This document shows, one piece after another, positions 6,713-15,312 of a stretch of 64,000 nt of DNA. Under the pieces are notes generated by a model. The model was not told where the DNA came from and did no database searches. It worked only from the letters and a program-made list of their open reading frames with translations. Source of the stretch: Spirochaetota bacterium (GTDB taxonomy: Bacteria; Spirochaetota; UBA4802; UBA5550); NCBI GenBank assembly GCA_017999915.1, contig JAGNKX010000014.1, forward strand, positions 1 to 64,000, given 5' to 3'. Position 1 is the stretch's first letter. Each line of letters begins with the position of its first letter. Position numbers and translations under genes: made by a program.

Positions 6713-9700
6713 ATGGCTGAAGCGGAAGAAATAACATACACCCCTGAAGAGCTCGCAGAGATCGAGCGCATCGTTACCCTCATCGAACGGAGCGGCCACG
6801 GGATTCGCGGCGAGAAGGAAGCGGAAGCGCCGGCCGCGGCCGAGAAGGAAGAGGCTCCCGCCGTCGAAGAGGAATATCACCCCGCTCCCGATCAATTCGA
6901 GGAGCCGGCCGATCTTTCCCTCCCCTCCGTCGATCTGGATAGCCTCACCGGCGAACCGAAGCGGCCGGAGAAGCCGCGCGTCGAAGAGGAAGCCGCGCCT
7001 ATCGAGGACATTACCGGCTTGATCCATGAGGTCGAGGAAGAGGCGCCTCCGGTCGCCGCGGAGGAATATGCCGCACCCCCGGAAGAGAAGGCGAAGCCCG
7101 GGGGCCTGAGCCCCGTCGATGAGCTGGATTTTCTCACGGCCGAAGAACCGGAGTCGCTGGATCGCCACGAGCGGGCCCCGGCCGATGCCTTTGTCGAGGA
7201 GACGCCCGCGCCGAAGAAAGCCGAATCGCCTGTCTTCGAGGACATTGACCTTGCCGACCTCGGCGCCCCGAAGGACACGGAAGTGAAGGACCTGGGCTTC
7301 CTGGAGGAAACGGGCGAGGCCCCTGCCGGGAAGCCTTCGCCGGGCGTCACCCTTGAAAAAGAACAACCCGGGGAAATCCCCGATCTTTCAGATATATCCT
7401 TCGATGAAGGAAAGGTGGAAATGGCGGAAGCCCGGGAAGCGGACATCCCGGAACTGGATATTCCCGAAGCCGGCTCCGCGAAGGAGGCCCCGTCAGAGGC
7501 CGAGTTTGCCGAGCCCGAACCGACCATGGAAGAGCTTACGGACGATGACCTGGCTTCCATCAAGAGCGTTGAGGAATTGGGCGATGTTCCCCAGGTCAAG
7601 TCCTCGAAGGACATCATAAGCCAGGTTCAGCAAAAGAAAGAAGTACGGGAAGCAATGCCGGACCTGGAAGCGGATATTCCCGAATTGCCCGCCGTCGGGG
7701 AAGACCAATTCGAAGTTGAGATGCTGGAAGAAGAGCCGAAGCCCGCGAAAAAGGAGAAACCCTCCAGGCCCGCAGCGGAATCTCCCGCCGCGGAAAAGGG
7801 CGAAAAGGGCATCGATCTGTCCGATCACGATATCATGCGGCTCAAAAAGGCCATCCTCCTTTTCAACCCGGCCATACGCGAGGCGGTGAAGGATGTCGTG
7901 ATCAACGACCTCCTGCCGACGAAGGACACCCGCCAGCTCATCAACATGATCCTGGGCGGAAGACCCGAAGGCTCCATACAGAAGTACCTCGAGGAAAAGC
8001 TCGATAAGACCATCCCCCTCGTCGAGGAAAAGATCGGTCCGGCCCGCAGGGTCATTACCGCCCGGCCGGAGTACGCGGCCGGGGGGCGTGAGCGGCAGAA
8101 GAAGCTCCTTGCCATCACGGGGATCGCCGGGGCCGCCGCCATAGTCACCTGCGCGCTGGTGGTCCTCGGATACCAGTTCTTATACAAGCCGATGGCGGCC
8201 AAGCGCATGATCAAGCAGGGCGCGGCCTACATCCGCGAGAGCGGCGATTATCTCAAGAAGCCGAAGGATTATGCCAGGGCGGAGAAGCTCTTTCGCGAGG
8301 TTGACGAGGACTATGTCAGGGACTACTCGTTCGGATACACGGAGTATGCCCAGGCATATTTCGATAAAAGGGAATACGCCTTTTCCATTGAAAAGCTGAA
8401 CAAGCTCTATGATATACAGAGGAAGAAAGGCCAGGCCAATGACATCGACCTGCTGAACAAGCTGGGCTATTTCTATTCGAAGGTGCCGAAGGAATACTAC
8501 AATACCATGCGGCTCAATATCAACCGCTGGTATTATCCCGAAAGCGACAAGAAGCGCGAGGAATGGTCCCAGCTTGACGTGGCCATTGAAATGTACCGGC
8601 GCGTCCTCGTCAGGGACAGGAAGAACATCACGGCCCTCTTCGGCATCGGCAACGCCTATTTTTACCAGGGCCAGTACTTCAAGGCCAAGAAATATTACGA
8701 GGATATCGTCGATCTGGAGCCCGATTCCGAGATCGGGTACTCCGGCCTGCTGAACCTCTACATCGATCGGGACGTGTTCGAGAGGGTCATCGATATGCAT
8801 GCCGTGCTGTCCGAGAAGAAAATGATGTCCAATGTCCAGTCGTCCCTCCTGGCGAAGCTGGCGGCGTACTACCTGGACAAGCAGAAGTCGAAGACGTCTA
8901 ACGTGAGGATCGATTACGGGGTCCAGTCGCCCCGCTTCAAGGACAGTGATGACAATATATTCCCGGCGGTCATCGGCGTGCTGAGCGCCCTGAACAAGCG
9001 TGACAGCGATTATCCGCCCCTGCACCTGCAATACGCGAGGCTCAACAAGGCCCAGGACAATTTGAAGCTTATGAAGATCCACCTTGAAAAAGCGATCGAC
9101 CTCTCACGGAAGAATTACGACGCGGACTATTTCGGCGCGCTCCATCTTCTGGGAGAATACTATTACCTGAGCAAGGAGCCGGTGAAGGCCTATGAGACCC
9201 TGAACCGGGCCATCAAGGCAGCGGAGGCCCCCCCTGAATTCACCCGGGAGGACTTCTACAAGGAGACGGAGAGCACGGGCAAGTCCTACGCGCTCCTCGG
9301 AAACATCTTCTACTATTATTTCGACAAGGTCCGGATGCGCTACGGAGACCTCGAAGACGAGTCGATCGACCAGGACGATGAGCGGATGGGGAACTACCAG
9401 ATAGCGCGCGAAAAGTATGAAAAGGCCATCGATGAGGGATACGAGTCGTCCGAGGTGCATTACAACCTGGGCAGGATCTACTACCTGAACAGGCTCTACC
9501 AGAAGGCCCTTGACCAGTGGCTGAACCTCTACGAAGACTTTGCCGAGAACCCGGAGATCATGTTCGCCCTGGGCAACGCCTTCTACCACATGGGCAGCTA
9601 TGACGCGGCCAAGGGCGAATATCTGAAGCTCATATCGGCCTACGAATACGAGCTTGATAAAATGAAGATAGCCCGGCGCGACCTTCCCGGCCACGTGAAG

Positions 9701-9949
9701 CTCGTCCAGTTTCTGTCATCGACCTATAATAACCTGGGCGCCGTGTACCAGGGGAAGAACAACGAGTCGAAGAGCGAGATCAGCTTCTGGAAATCGATCG
9801 ATTACGCCCAGCTCATCAATTCCGACAACGAGTTCGCCCGCGTGAACCTGGCGCGCTCCTTCAGGAAAGAGGGCGGCGCAGGCGAGCCTATCCTGGACGA
9901 ATCGATCCCCTACAGCATGGAATACTACCGGCCGGAAATGCGTAAATAG
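6713..9949 (+). CDS. Large acidic-tail membrane TPR protein, FlcA-like (periplasmic flagellar collar candidate)
   Basis: About 1078 residues. The first ~370 are low-complexity and rich in Glu/Ala/Pro with repeated acidic motifs. A small helical segment follows (SDHDIMRLKKAILLFNPAI and DTRQLINMILGG). A single transmembrane helix (AITGIAGAAAIVTCALVVLG) lies near residue 465-490, then ~580 residues of tetratricopeptide repeats, e.g. ALFGIGNAYFYQGQYFKAKKYY. A cytoplasmic disordered region, one membrane span and periplasmic TPRs match the layout I recall for the spirochaete collar protein FlcA (Borrelia BB0236), required for periplasmic flagellar assembly. The identification rests on architecture and is tentative. 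ATG 6683 is possible but has no Shine-Dalgarno sequence and lies ~10 nt from the predicted transcript start. Confidence 0.72.
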   Translation: MAEAEEITYTPEELAEIERIVTLIERSGHGIRGEKEAEAPAAAEKEEAPAVEEEYHPAPDQFEEPADLSLPSVDLDSLTGEPKRPEKPRVEEEAAPIEDITGLIHEVEEEAPPVAAEEYAAPPEEKAKPGGLSPVDELDFLTAEEPESLDRHERAPADAFVEETPAPKKAESPVFEDIDLADLGAPKDTEVKDLGFLEETGEAPAGKPSPGVTLEKEQPGEIPDLSDISFDEGKVEMAEAREADIPELDIPEAGSAKEAPSEAEFAEPEPTMEELTDDDLASIKSVEELGDVPQVKSSKDIISQVQQKKEVREAMPDLEADIPELPAVGEDQFEVEMLEEEPKPAKKEKPSRPAAESPAAEKGEKGIDLSDHDIMRLKKAILLFNPAIREAVKDVVINDLLPTKDTRQLINMILGGRPEGSIQKYLEEKLDKTIPLVEEKIGPARRVITARPEYAAGGRERQKKLLAITGIAGAAAIVTCALVVLGYQFLYKPMAAKRMIKQGAAYIRESGDYLKKPKDYARAEKLFREVDEDYVRDYSFGYTEYAQAYFDKREYAFSIEKLNKLYDIQRKKGQANDIDLLNKLGYFYSKVPKEYYNTMRLNINRWYYPESDKKREEWSQLDVAIEMYRRVLVRDRKNITALFGIGNAYFYQGQYFKAKKYYEDIVDLEPDSEIGYSGLLNLYIDRDVFERVIDMHAVLSEKKMMSNVQSSLLAKLAAYYLDKQKSKTSNVRIDYGVQSPRFKDSDDNIFPAVIGVLSALNKRDSDYPPLHLQYARLNKAQDNLKLMKIHLEKAIDLSRKNYDADYFGALHLLGEYYYLSKEPVKAYETLNRAIKAAEAPPEFTREDFYKETESTGKSYALLGNIFYYYFDKVRMRYGDLEDESIDQDDERMGNYQIAREKYEKAIDEGYESSEVHYNLGRIYYLNRLYQKALDQWLNLYEDFAENPEIMFALGNAFYHMGSYDAAKGEYLKLISAYEYELDKMKIARRDLPGHVKLVQFLSSTYNNLGAVYQGKNNESKSEISFWKSIDYAQLINSDNEFARVNLARSFRKEGGAGEPILDESIPYSMEYYRPEMRK

Positions 9950-9956
9950 CGAACGT

Positions 9957-10415
9957 CTACTTCTTCCTCTTCGTGGCGTTTTTCAGCAGGGCGTACTCGA
10001 ATCCGTCAATCAGCACATTGAATGAAGCGGCATTGATGTTTTCCGACAGCGAGTGGACCTTCCACAGGTCCGTGCCGTCCGTGAAAATGATCGTCACCTG
10101 GACATCGGTGCTGGTGCCGCGCTTGGCGTCGAGGATGTCGGCGTGGAAATCTATGAGCTTGACCCGGGAGATGTCGGGGAATAGCGGCGTGAGCCCCTTC
10201 TTGAGCACGTTGGCCAGGGCGTCCACGGGGCCGGCGCCGTTTGACGCCTCGTGGATGACCTTGCCCCGCGCCTCGATCTGGACGGTCGCTTCCGGATCGA
10301 TGCCGTTGTCGATCAGGCGGTATCCGCCCAGTATCCTGAAGGGAGGTTTGTATTTTTTCAGGGACCTGATGATGGCCAGCGCTTTTGACGCGTCTTCAAT
10401 GTCGTAATTCAGCAT
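9957..10415 (-). CDS. Stand-alone LeuA regulatory (dimerisation) domain protein
   Basis: 152 residues from ATG 10415, which has AGGAG 8 nt upstream; the longer frame lacks this. The whole protein resembles the C-terminal allosteric domain of 2-isopropylmalate or citramalate synthase. Supporting segments are RLIDNGIDPEATVQIEARG, then NGAGPVDALANVLKKGL, a DFHADILDAKRGTSTDV strand and a final VLIDGFEYALLKN. In LeuA this domain binds leucine for feedback inhibition. Here no catalytic TIM barrel is attached or adjacent. It may regulate a synthase in trans or have been recruited as a sensor. It lies 14 bp after the upstream gene, so it is probably co-transcribed. Confidence 0.82.
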   Translation of the reverse strand: MLNYDIEDASKALAIIRSLKKYKPPFRILGGYRLIDNGIDPEATVQIEARGKVIHEASNGAGPVDALANVLKKGLTPLFPDISRVKLIDFHADILDAKRGTSTDVQVTIIFTDGTDLWKVHSLSENINAASFNVLIDGFEYALLKNATKRKK

Positions 10416-10429
10416 GGCGGCGCTCCTGG

Positions 10430-10918
10430 TTAATGTATGACGGTCCCGGTGCGGGCGGACAGCGTCTCCCGCTTCCCCGATTCGTATGCCAGGGTGATCC
10501 GGTCCCCGGTAAAGCTGTATTCGCACAGGTCCTTTTCCACCCGGCGGTGCCAGATCTTGCTCCCCTTCCGGCAATCGACCCTGATCAGGTAATAATCGTT
10601 CTTCTCATCGGTGAATATGATGAACAGGCCGCTGTCATAGACAATGTGGAAATAGGCCTTCCCGGGAATGAACCACTCGGTCGCCCCGGTTTCCTTGTCG
10701 ATGGCCAGATAGCGGCCCTTGATGTCGTCGGTTTCACAGGCAATATAATACCGTGATGTATCCTCAATCACGGTATCAATGTGGTCTATATCTGATATTT
10801 TTTTTATCCAGAGGTTCCCGCCGCTCTGTGAGTCCCTGCATAGCAGCGTGGACCTGCCGCAATCGTAATGGAGGACGCGGGCTCCTAACTCAAAGTTTTG
10901 AGAATAGGACTGTTCCAT
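10430..10918 (-). CDS. Uncharacterised small beta-propeller-like protein
   Basis: 162 residues, not recognised by name. The sequence alternates beta-rich segments with motifs such as DSQSGGNLWIKKI, IDKETGATEWF and DCRKGSKIWHR, resembling blades of PQQ-type propellers (conserved Gly, Trp at blade ends). Three or four incomplete blades would fit, too few for a closed propeller, so it may oligomerise or be a divergent sandwich. There is no signal peptide. It lies between the cytidylate-kinase-like gene (9 bp upstream) and the LeuA-domain gene (14 bp downstream), so the three form an operon. Confidence 0.75.
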   Translation of the reverse strand: MEQSYSQNFELGARVLHYDCGRSTLLCRDSQSGGNLWIKKISDIDHIDTVIEDTSRYYIACETDDIKGRYLAIDKETGATEWFIPGKAYFHIVYDSGLFIIFTDEKNDYYLIRVDCRKGSKIWHRRVEKDLCEYSFTGDRITLAYESGKRETLSARTGTVIH

Positions 10919-10927
10919 TTAATCGGT

Positions 10928-11641
10928 TCAATGGGAACTTTTTAGCTTCATCCCTTCGATTATGAGCCTCGCGATGTTCTTTTCGTCGGCGTCCGCGAGA
11001 TTGATGACCAGGTCATAGTTGTGGGGATCGGTCACGTTGAATTTCACGTATTCCTTGATGTAGTTCTCGCGGCGCTCGGTGTTTTCGATCACCAGTTTCT
11101 CCGCCTCTTTTTTCGTGACATTTTTGAATTTCATCACGTTCGCGATCTTGTAATCCATGGGGGCGACCATCATGACGTGGTAGCCGCCCGCCATTCCCCG
11201 GGTGATCACGTTCGAGGCACGGCCGACGAGGATCACGTTGCCGTGGCTGGCGAGGATCCTGACGGTCTGGGCCAGCTTCTGGTACACGGCGACCTGGGGC
11301 GGAAGGTCGCTGAATATGCTTTTCAGGATATCGGTGAGGTCCCTCATGGCGTCGTCGGTAAGGGTTTTCACCAGGTTCGATGAGAGCTCCATTTCTTCCA
11401 TGACCCGGTCCAGGACCTGGCGCTCATAGGCGGCCCAGAGCGGTTCCGGGGTCGTGCCGGAATTGTTCAGCAACATGACCGCTTCCTGCGCTATGCTGTA
11501 GCCCGAGCATCCGTATTCACGGTTTATGGTGATGAACTGCCGGAGGTTCTTTTTCTCCGGATGCGAAGTCAGCGAATTCTTCTGCTGCTGCCAGTACTTT
11601 ACCTGGGCGGTTATATATTTATCGAGGGCCGGTGTTTTCAT
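10928..11641 (-). CDS. Cytidylate kinase-like family protein
   Basis: 237 residues. The nucleotide-binding segment ITINREYGCSGYSIAQEA (around 38-54) is the variant P-loop of the cytidylate-kinase-like family. It is followed by VILVGRASNVITRG, a GGYHVMMVAP strand and a late DPHNYDLVINLAD. In this family the substrate is not known; it differs from true Cmk by the N-terminal helix and the REYGS-type loop. It is the first gene of a three-gene minus-strand operon. True cytidylate kinase should be encoded elsewhere. Confidence 0.87.
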   Translation of the reverse strand: MKTPALDKYITAQVKYWQQQKNSLTSHPEKKNLRQFITINREYGCSGYSIAQEAVMLLNNSGTTPEPLWAAYERQVLDRVMEEMELSSNLVKTLTDDAMRDLTDILKSIFSDLPPQVAVYQKLAQTVRILASHGNVILVGRASNVITRGMAGGYHVMMVAPMDYKIANVMKFKNVTKKEAEKLVIENTERRENYIKEYVKFNVTDPHNYDLVINLADADEKNIARLIIEGMKLKSSH

Positions 11642-11933
11642 GTAGCAATCTCCTTGTCGCGGTGAAAATGAATTGGTTACTGTTGTTTATAGAATATCTC
11701 TGCAAGCATCTTCAGTGATACACTCCTGGACATATCATCCGTCGTCGTATGGCAGGTTGCTTTTTTTCAGCAAAGTGCCAATTAAAATATATCGTTTTTT
11801 AAATACTGATTCAAGTTATGGGCTTGTTTGATCCTATTAAAATTTATACACTGGCTCTATGTATGAAATTTATATGGGGGGGTAAAATATCAAGAACTTT
11901 TCGCTGATTTTTAGACAAATAAGAATGGTTTTT
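11642..11933. other. Intergenic spacer
   Basis: 292 bp, AT-rich, between the cytidylate-kinase-like operon and the 3' end of psd. Nothing convincing is seen beyond a G-run near 11874-11883. The operon promoter presumably lies here on the minus strand, but no clear consensus was found. Confidence 0.3.
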
Positions 11934-12785
11934 TCAGAAATGGAGAGTCCCTATCCTGTTGCCCATTCTTATCCTGTCGCCGGCCTTGAAATCATCGAAG
12001 GTGATGGCGCTTTTTTGAAAAAGAAGAATGATCGTCGATCCCAGGTGGAATGCGCCCAGCTCGTCGCCCGCTCGTACCGGGACCTGATCCGCCGGAGCGA
12101 AGAACACTTCCTCTCGTTTGCGAAACGTCCGGTTGGTCTGTGTTTTGCAATAGGACAGGGTTATGCGGCCCACGTTCATGGCGCCGATTTTGCATACTCC
12201 CACGGTGCCGGCCGCCGATTGAACGTATGAGATGATGCGCTCGTTTTTCACGAAAAGATCCGGAAGGCGGTTCACCATCCACTCCTGCACGGTGAAGAGG
12301 GTTCCGGGGAGGTTGTAATAGCCGATGACCGTGCCGTCGACCGGCGCGTGTATCCGGTGGTAGTCGCCCGGCGACAGGTAGAGGGTCATGAACGATCCCC
12401 AGAGAAATTTACGGTAGGTGTCGGAAGGGACCAGATTCTGGAGGGAGTACCCGATGCCCTTTGCCTGGATCACGGTGGTGTCCCTGATGTCGCCGAACTG
12501 GTCGATGCGCGCGTCAACGGGGGACACGGCCCAGTTGCCGGCCTGGTCGATGGGATGAGACCCCTCCTTCATTTTACGGGTGAAGAAATGATCCATGGTC
12601 CTGAACCCATTTTTAGGGACAATGTATTCATCCTTTACGCCGAATTTCGCGCTGTACCACCTGATAAAGGCGTTCATTAGCGACGGGGTGAGGGGTATCC
12701 GGGCGATGTATCCGAAGATGCGGGATAGAAGGCTTTTGGGTAGTATCCTGAAAAAGAACAGGGCCAGGGTTGTGGTGATGGTCAT
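11934..12785 (-). CDS. psd: Phosphatidylserine decarboxylase proenzyme
   Basis: 283 residues from ATG 12785, which has AAGGAG 6 nt upstream. The longer 400-codon frame adds sequence without homology. A hydrophobic N-terminal anchor precedes the PSD domain: AVSPVDARIDQFG, then SPGDYHRIHAPVDG with the catalytic-region histidines, and the LGST site at the end. Ser250 of that motif is the residue cleaved autocatalytically to give the pyruvoyl cofactor and the small alpha subunit. The enzyme makes phosphatidylethanolamine at the inner membrane. The gene appears monocistronic. A TTGACA with a poor -10 (TACCCA) lies upstream. Confidence 0.94.
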   Translation of the reverse strand: MTITTTLALFFFRILPKSLLSRIFGYIARIPLTPSLMNAFIRWYSAKFGVKDEYIVPKNGFRTMDHFFTRKMKEGSHPIDQAGNWAVSPVDARIDQFGDIRDTTVIQAKGIGYSLQNLVPSDTYRKFLWGSFMTLYLSPGDYHRIHAPVDGTVIGYYNLPGTLFTVQEWMVNRLPDLFVKNERIISYVQSAAGTVGVCKIGAMNVGRITLSYCKTQTNRTFRKREEVFFAPADQVPVRAGDELGAFHLGSTIILLFQKSAITFDDFKAGDRIRMGNRIGTLHF

Positions 12786-12998
12786 GACTGCTCCTTGTGG
12801 ATGCGTCCGGTTTTCGGGTAGACTTGATTGTGGGTAACCGGCCTGTAGCGCCGTGTCAAGTATTAAAAGGGAGACGGATATTCTCCCGGAGGGCCGTCCG
12901 AAGAGTTTCCCGGTTATATATAACTTGACATTCATCGGGGAGTGCCTCAGGGTTTGATGGATACCGGGGGAGGCCCAGAGTACACGGAAAACTATTCC

Positions 12999-13418
12999 AT
13001 GGGAACCATCTGCATAATCATGGCAATGTGCCTGCTGGCGGCACCGCCCGTCATTGCGAAAGATTCCTTCGCCCCCTGGGACGCGGACGTGGCAGTGGGG
13101 GATGAGGCCGTGGAGGGCCCGCCCGTCGCCGGCCATGGCCGGTGCGGCGCCGCCGCCGGGCCGGCCGCGGAGCGGGGCGTCTATGACGCCTATACCGGTG
13201 GCGCCGTGCTCCTGATCAGGGCGTTCCAGATCTGGATCTCGCCCCTGGACGGCCCCAGCTGCAGGTTCAGGCCCGTGTGCAGCGCCTACGGCAGGGAGGC
13301 GGTGCGGAGATACGGCGCCTTCCTCGGCGGCATACTGGCCGGGGACAGGATACTGCGCTGCAATATTTTCTCAACACCCGGCGATGACCCTGTCCCTGAC
13401 CTGATGCCGGTGAAATAG
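12999..13418 (+). CDS. yidD: YidD-type membrane protein insertion efficiency factor with signal-like N-terminal extension
   Basis: The C-terminal ~70 residues are YidD: LLIRAFQIWISPLDGPSCRF, then PVCSAYGREAVRRYG and RILRCNIFSTPG with DPVP, all family hallmarks. YidD normally has ~70-85 residues and assists YidC-dependent membrane insertion. Here about 70 extra N-terminal residues begin with a hydrophobic signal-like stretch (ICIIMAMCLLAAPPVIA), which is unusual. Start choice is uncertain: GTG 12942 and ATG 12957 are also in frame and none has a strong Shine-Dalgarno sequence. Two TPR/TM2-like membrane proteins follow in the same operon (2-bp gap to the next gene). Neither oxaA/yidC nor rnpA is here. 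Confidence 0.83.
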   Translation: MGTICIIMAMCLLAAPPVIAKDSFAPWDADVAVGDEAVEGPPVAGHGRCGAAAGPAAERGVYDAYTGGAVLLIRAFQIWISPLDGPSCRFRPVCSAYGREAVRRYGAFLGGILAGDRILRCNIFSTPGDDPVPDLMPVK

Positions 13419-13420
13419 GG

Positions 13421-14362
13421 ATGCCGGTGTTAAACAATGGGCGGCGTCGTCCGGCTATGGTGCATATCGGGATGAAATACCACCTTCTTGCGATTCTTCT
13501 ATTCGTCATATTCCCGGCGCCACGGGGCGCCTCCGCCGCTGAAAGCGACCTTGTCACAAGGCAAAAAATCTTCATCAGGGACCTTTTCGCCCAGAAGAGA
13601 TATTTCGATGTTATAACCGAAACGAGAAGGCTCATGGTCTTCGATCGGGGTGACGGGAATCGCCGGGATTACAACTTTTTCATTAATATTAATTATTTCC
13701 TCGGCGGACAGTACCGCTCCGTGGTGGCTGCCATGGCCTCCCGGTCCGGACCCCGCGACAGCCGGGAGAGCATCCTGTTGTCGCAGGCATACCTGAAGCT
13801 GGGCCTGTGCGGCCCGGCCCTGGAAACGGCGGCGCCGGTCTCCTACGGAGCGGTGGAGGCGCCGCGGCGATACCCCCTGCTGGCGCGGAAGGCCGAAGCC
13901 TATATCCAGTGCGGCCTCTACCGGGAGCTGGTAGAGGAAGTGCGTGCCGCGGAGCGGCATGTGCCTGACGGGGACCGGCTCCGCCTCCTCAGCGAAGAGG
14001 CCGAGGGGTACAGGCGAATACCATTCAAATCGGTCCCTCTGGCCGTGGCCCTTTCTGTGTTTATCCCCGGCGCGGGGCAGATGTACGCGGGCAAGTGGCT
14101 CCAGGGAGCGGTGAGCTTCGTGGGGGTGGCGGCCCTGGCCGGAGGGGCTTTCCTGCTCCACCGCCAGGGGCATAGGAATCTCGCGTACACCTTTATCGCC
14201 TTTTCATCGGTCTTTTATCTCGGCACCATTTACGGCGCCTTTAACGCGGCGCGCTCGGTAAACGAGGACCTTGAGGGCGCCTATAGGGAAAAAGTGAAAA
14301 AGCGGTGCGAGCCGGCCTATGACCCGGTTGAAGAGGTCAGGGACAACAGGGTATTCCGATGA
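13421..14362 (+). CDS. Exported TPR-like protein with C-terminal TM2-like membrane domain (paralogue 1)
   Basis: 313 residues. A signal sequence (YHLLAILLFVIFPAPRGASA) is followed by a soluble helical region with TPR-like spacing. The C-terminal membrane domain (about 205-290) contains SVFIPGAGQMYAGKWLQGA and ends with YGAFNAARSVNEDLE. The PGxGQxYxGxxxxG signature and paired helices recall TM2/DUF5683-type domains. Function is unknown. The start is taken at ATG 13421, 2 bp after yidD, but ATG 13472 (MKYHLL) would give a cleaner signal peptide. The next gene encodes a paralogue with the same layout. Confidence 0.8.
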   Translation: MPVLNNGRRRPAMVHIGMKYHLLAILLFVIFPAPRGASAAESDLVTRQKIFIRDLFAQKRYFDVITETRRLMVFDRGDGNRRDYNFFININYFLGGQYRSVVAAMASRSGPRDSRESILLSQAYLKLGLCGPALETAAPVSYGAVEAPRRYPLLARKAEAYIQCGLYRELVEEVRAAERHVPDGDRLRLLSEEAEGYRRIPFKSVPLAVALSVFIPGAGQMYAGKWLQGAVSFVGVAALAGGAFLLHRQGHRNLAYTFIAFSSVFYLGTIYGAFNAARSVNEDLEGAYREKVKKRCEPAYDPVEEVRDNRVFR

Positions 14363-14393
14363 CGGCGTCACCGGGTTCAACGGGGAGGTCACG

Positions 14394-15251
14394 TTGAGAA
14401 AGATTCTTGTCGCGGCATTCCTGGTCCTGGCCGCGTGGCGCGGCGCCCTGGCCGGGGGAGAGGATGTCATGGCGATGGCCCTCCGCTTCTACTCAGCCGG
14501 CGATTATTACGCCGCCATTACCGAGGCCATGCGCTACCAGTGCCTCTATCCCGGGGGCCCCCTGTCGGGGAAAAGCATGCTCCTCCTGGGAAAGGCCTAT
14601 TATAAAGGGGGGAACTATCGGGCCGCCCTGAACGTCTTCACCTCCATCCACCGTTCCCATGACGGGAAGGATGACGGGGATGAGGCGCTCTACCTGGCGG
14701 GGTTCGTCCATCTCATGAAGGGCTTGCCCGCGGAGGCGGACAGGCTCCGGGACCTGTACCGGGCGGCATACCGGAAGGGCCGTTTCATGGAGGAAACTGA
14801 CCGCGACGCCTGCTTTGCGGCGGTCCTTGAATCGAACGTTCCAGGGTCCCTGCGGGTCATCGCCTCGTACCGGGAGCGGTACCCGCGGGGCAAGTACGGG
14901 GGGGACCTGGACCGGCTGGAAAAAACCATTGCAGAAGAATCGGGAAGGCCGCGGCGGCACCTGTGGCTCGGGGTCCTGGGGTCGGCTTTTTTCCCGGGGT
15001 TCGGTCAATTCTACACCGGGAACTATGCGGTGGGGTTCCTCACCCTGTTCACGAATGCCCTGTGCGCCTTCATGATGTACGACGGGCACCGGCGCCATGA
15101 CACCTGCCAGATGGTCTTTTTCGGCATAGCCGGCGGCATCGTGTACGGATACAACCTCTTTGGCGCCGTGCGTACGGTGAATGAATTCAACGAGAAGCGG
15201 GACAGGGAGCTGTTCCGGCGGGTGCGGCTCGGAATTACCGCGTCATTCTAG
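14394..15251 (+). CDS. Exported TPR-like protein with C-terminal TM2-like membrane domain (paralogue 2)
   Basis: 285 residues from a TTG start at 14394. GGGAGG lies about 6 nt upstream, and the resulting N-terminus is a clean signal peptide (RKILVAAFLVLAAWRGALA). The ATG at 14319 overlaps the preceding gene and would bury the signal. A TPR-like region (MALRFYSAGDYYAAITEAM; LLLGKAYYKGGNYRAAL) is followed by a membrane domain with SAFFPGFGQFYTGNYAVGF and ending YGYNLFGAVRTVNEFNEK, clearly paralogous to the preceding protein. Together with yidD this makes a three-gene operon of unknown role, perhaps in outer-envelope or membrane protein biogenesis. Confidence 0.8.
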   Translation: MRKILVAAFLVLAAWRGALAGGEDVMAMALRFYSAGDYYAAITEAMRYQCLYPGGPLSGKSMLLLGKAYYKGGNYRAALNVFTSIHRSHDGKDDGDEALYLAGFVHLMKGLPAEADRLRDLYRAAYRKGRFMEETDRDACFAAVLESNVPGSLRVIASYRERYPRGKYGGDLDRLEKTIAEESGRPRRHLWLGVLGSAFFPGFGQFYTGNYAVGFLTLFTNALCAFMMYDGHRRHDTCQMVFFGIAGGIVYGYNLFGAVRTVNEFNEKRDRELFRRVRLGITASF

Positions 15252-15312
15252 CCGAATAAATTTTTATTGCCTTACCGGGCAGGCCGCGGTATAATTCCCA
15301 TGGAGGGATGGT

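Noticed and set aside
12786-13136. N-terminal extension of phosphatidylserine decarboxylase
   Set aside because: No homology and it overlaps the divergent yidD promoter region; ATG 12785 has a strong ribosome binding site.
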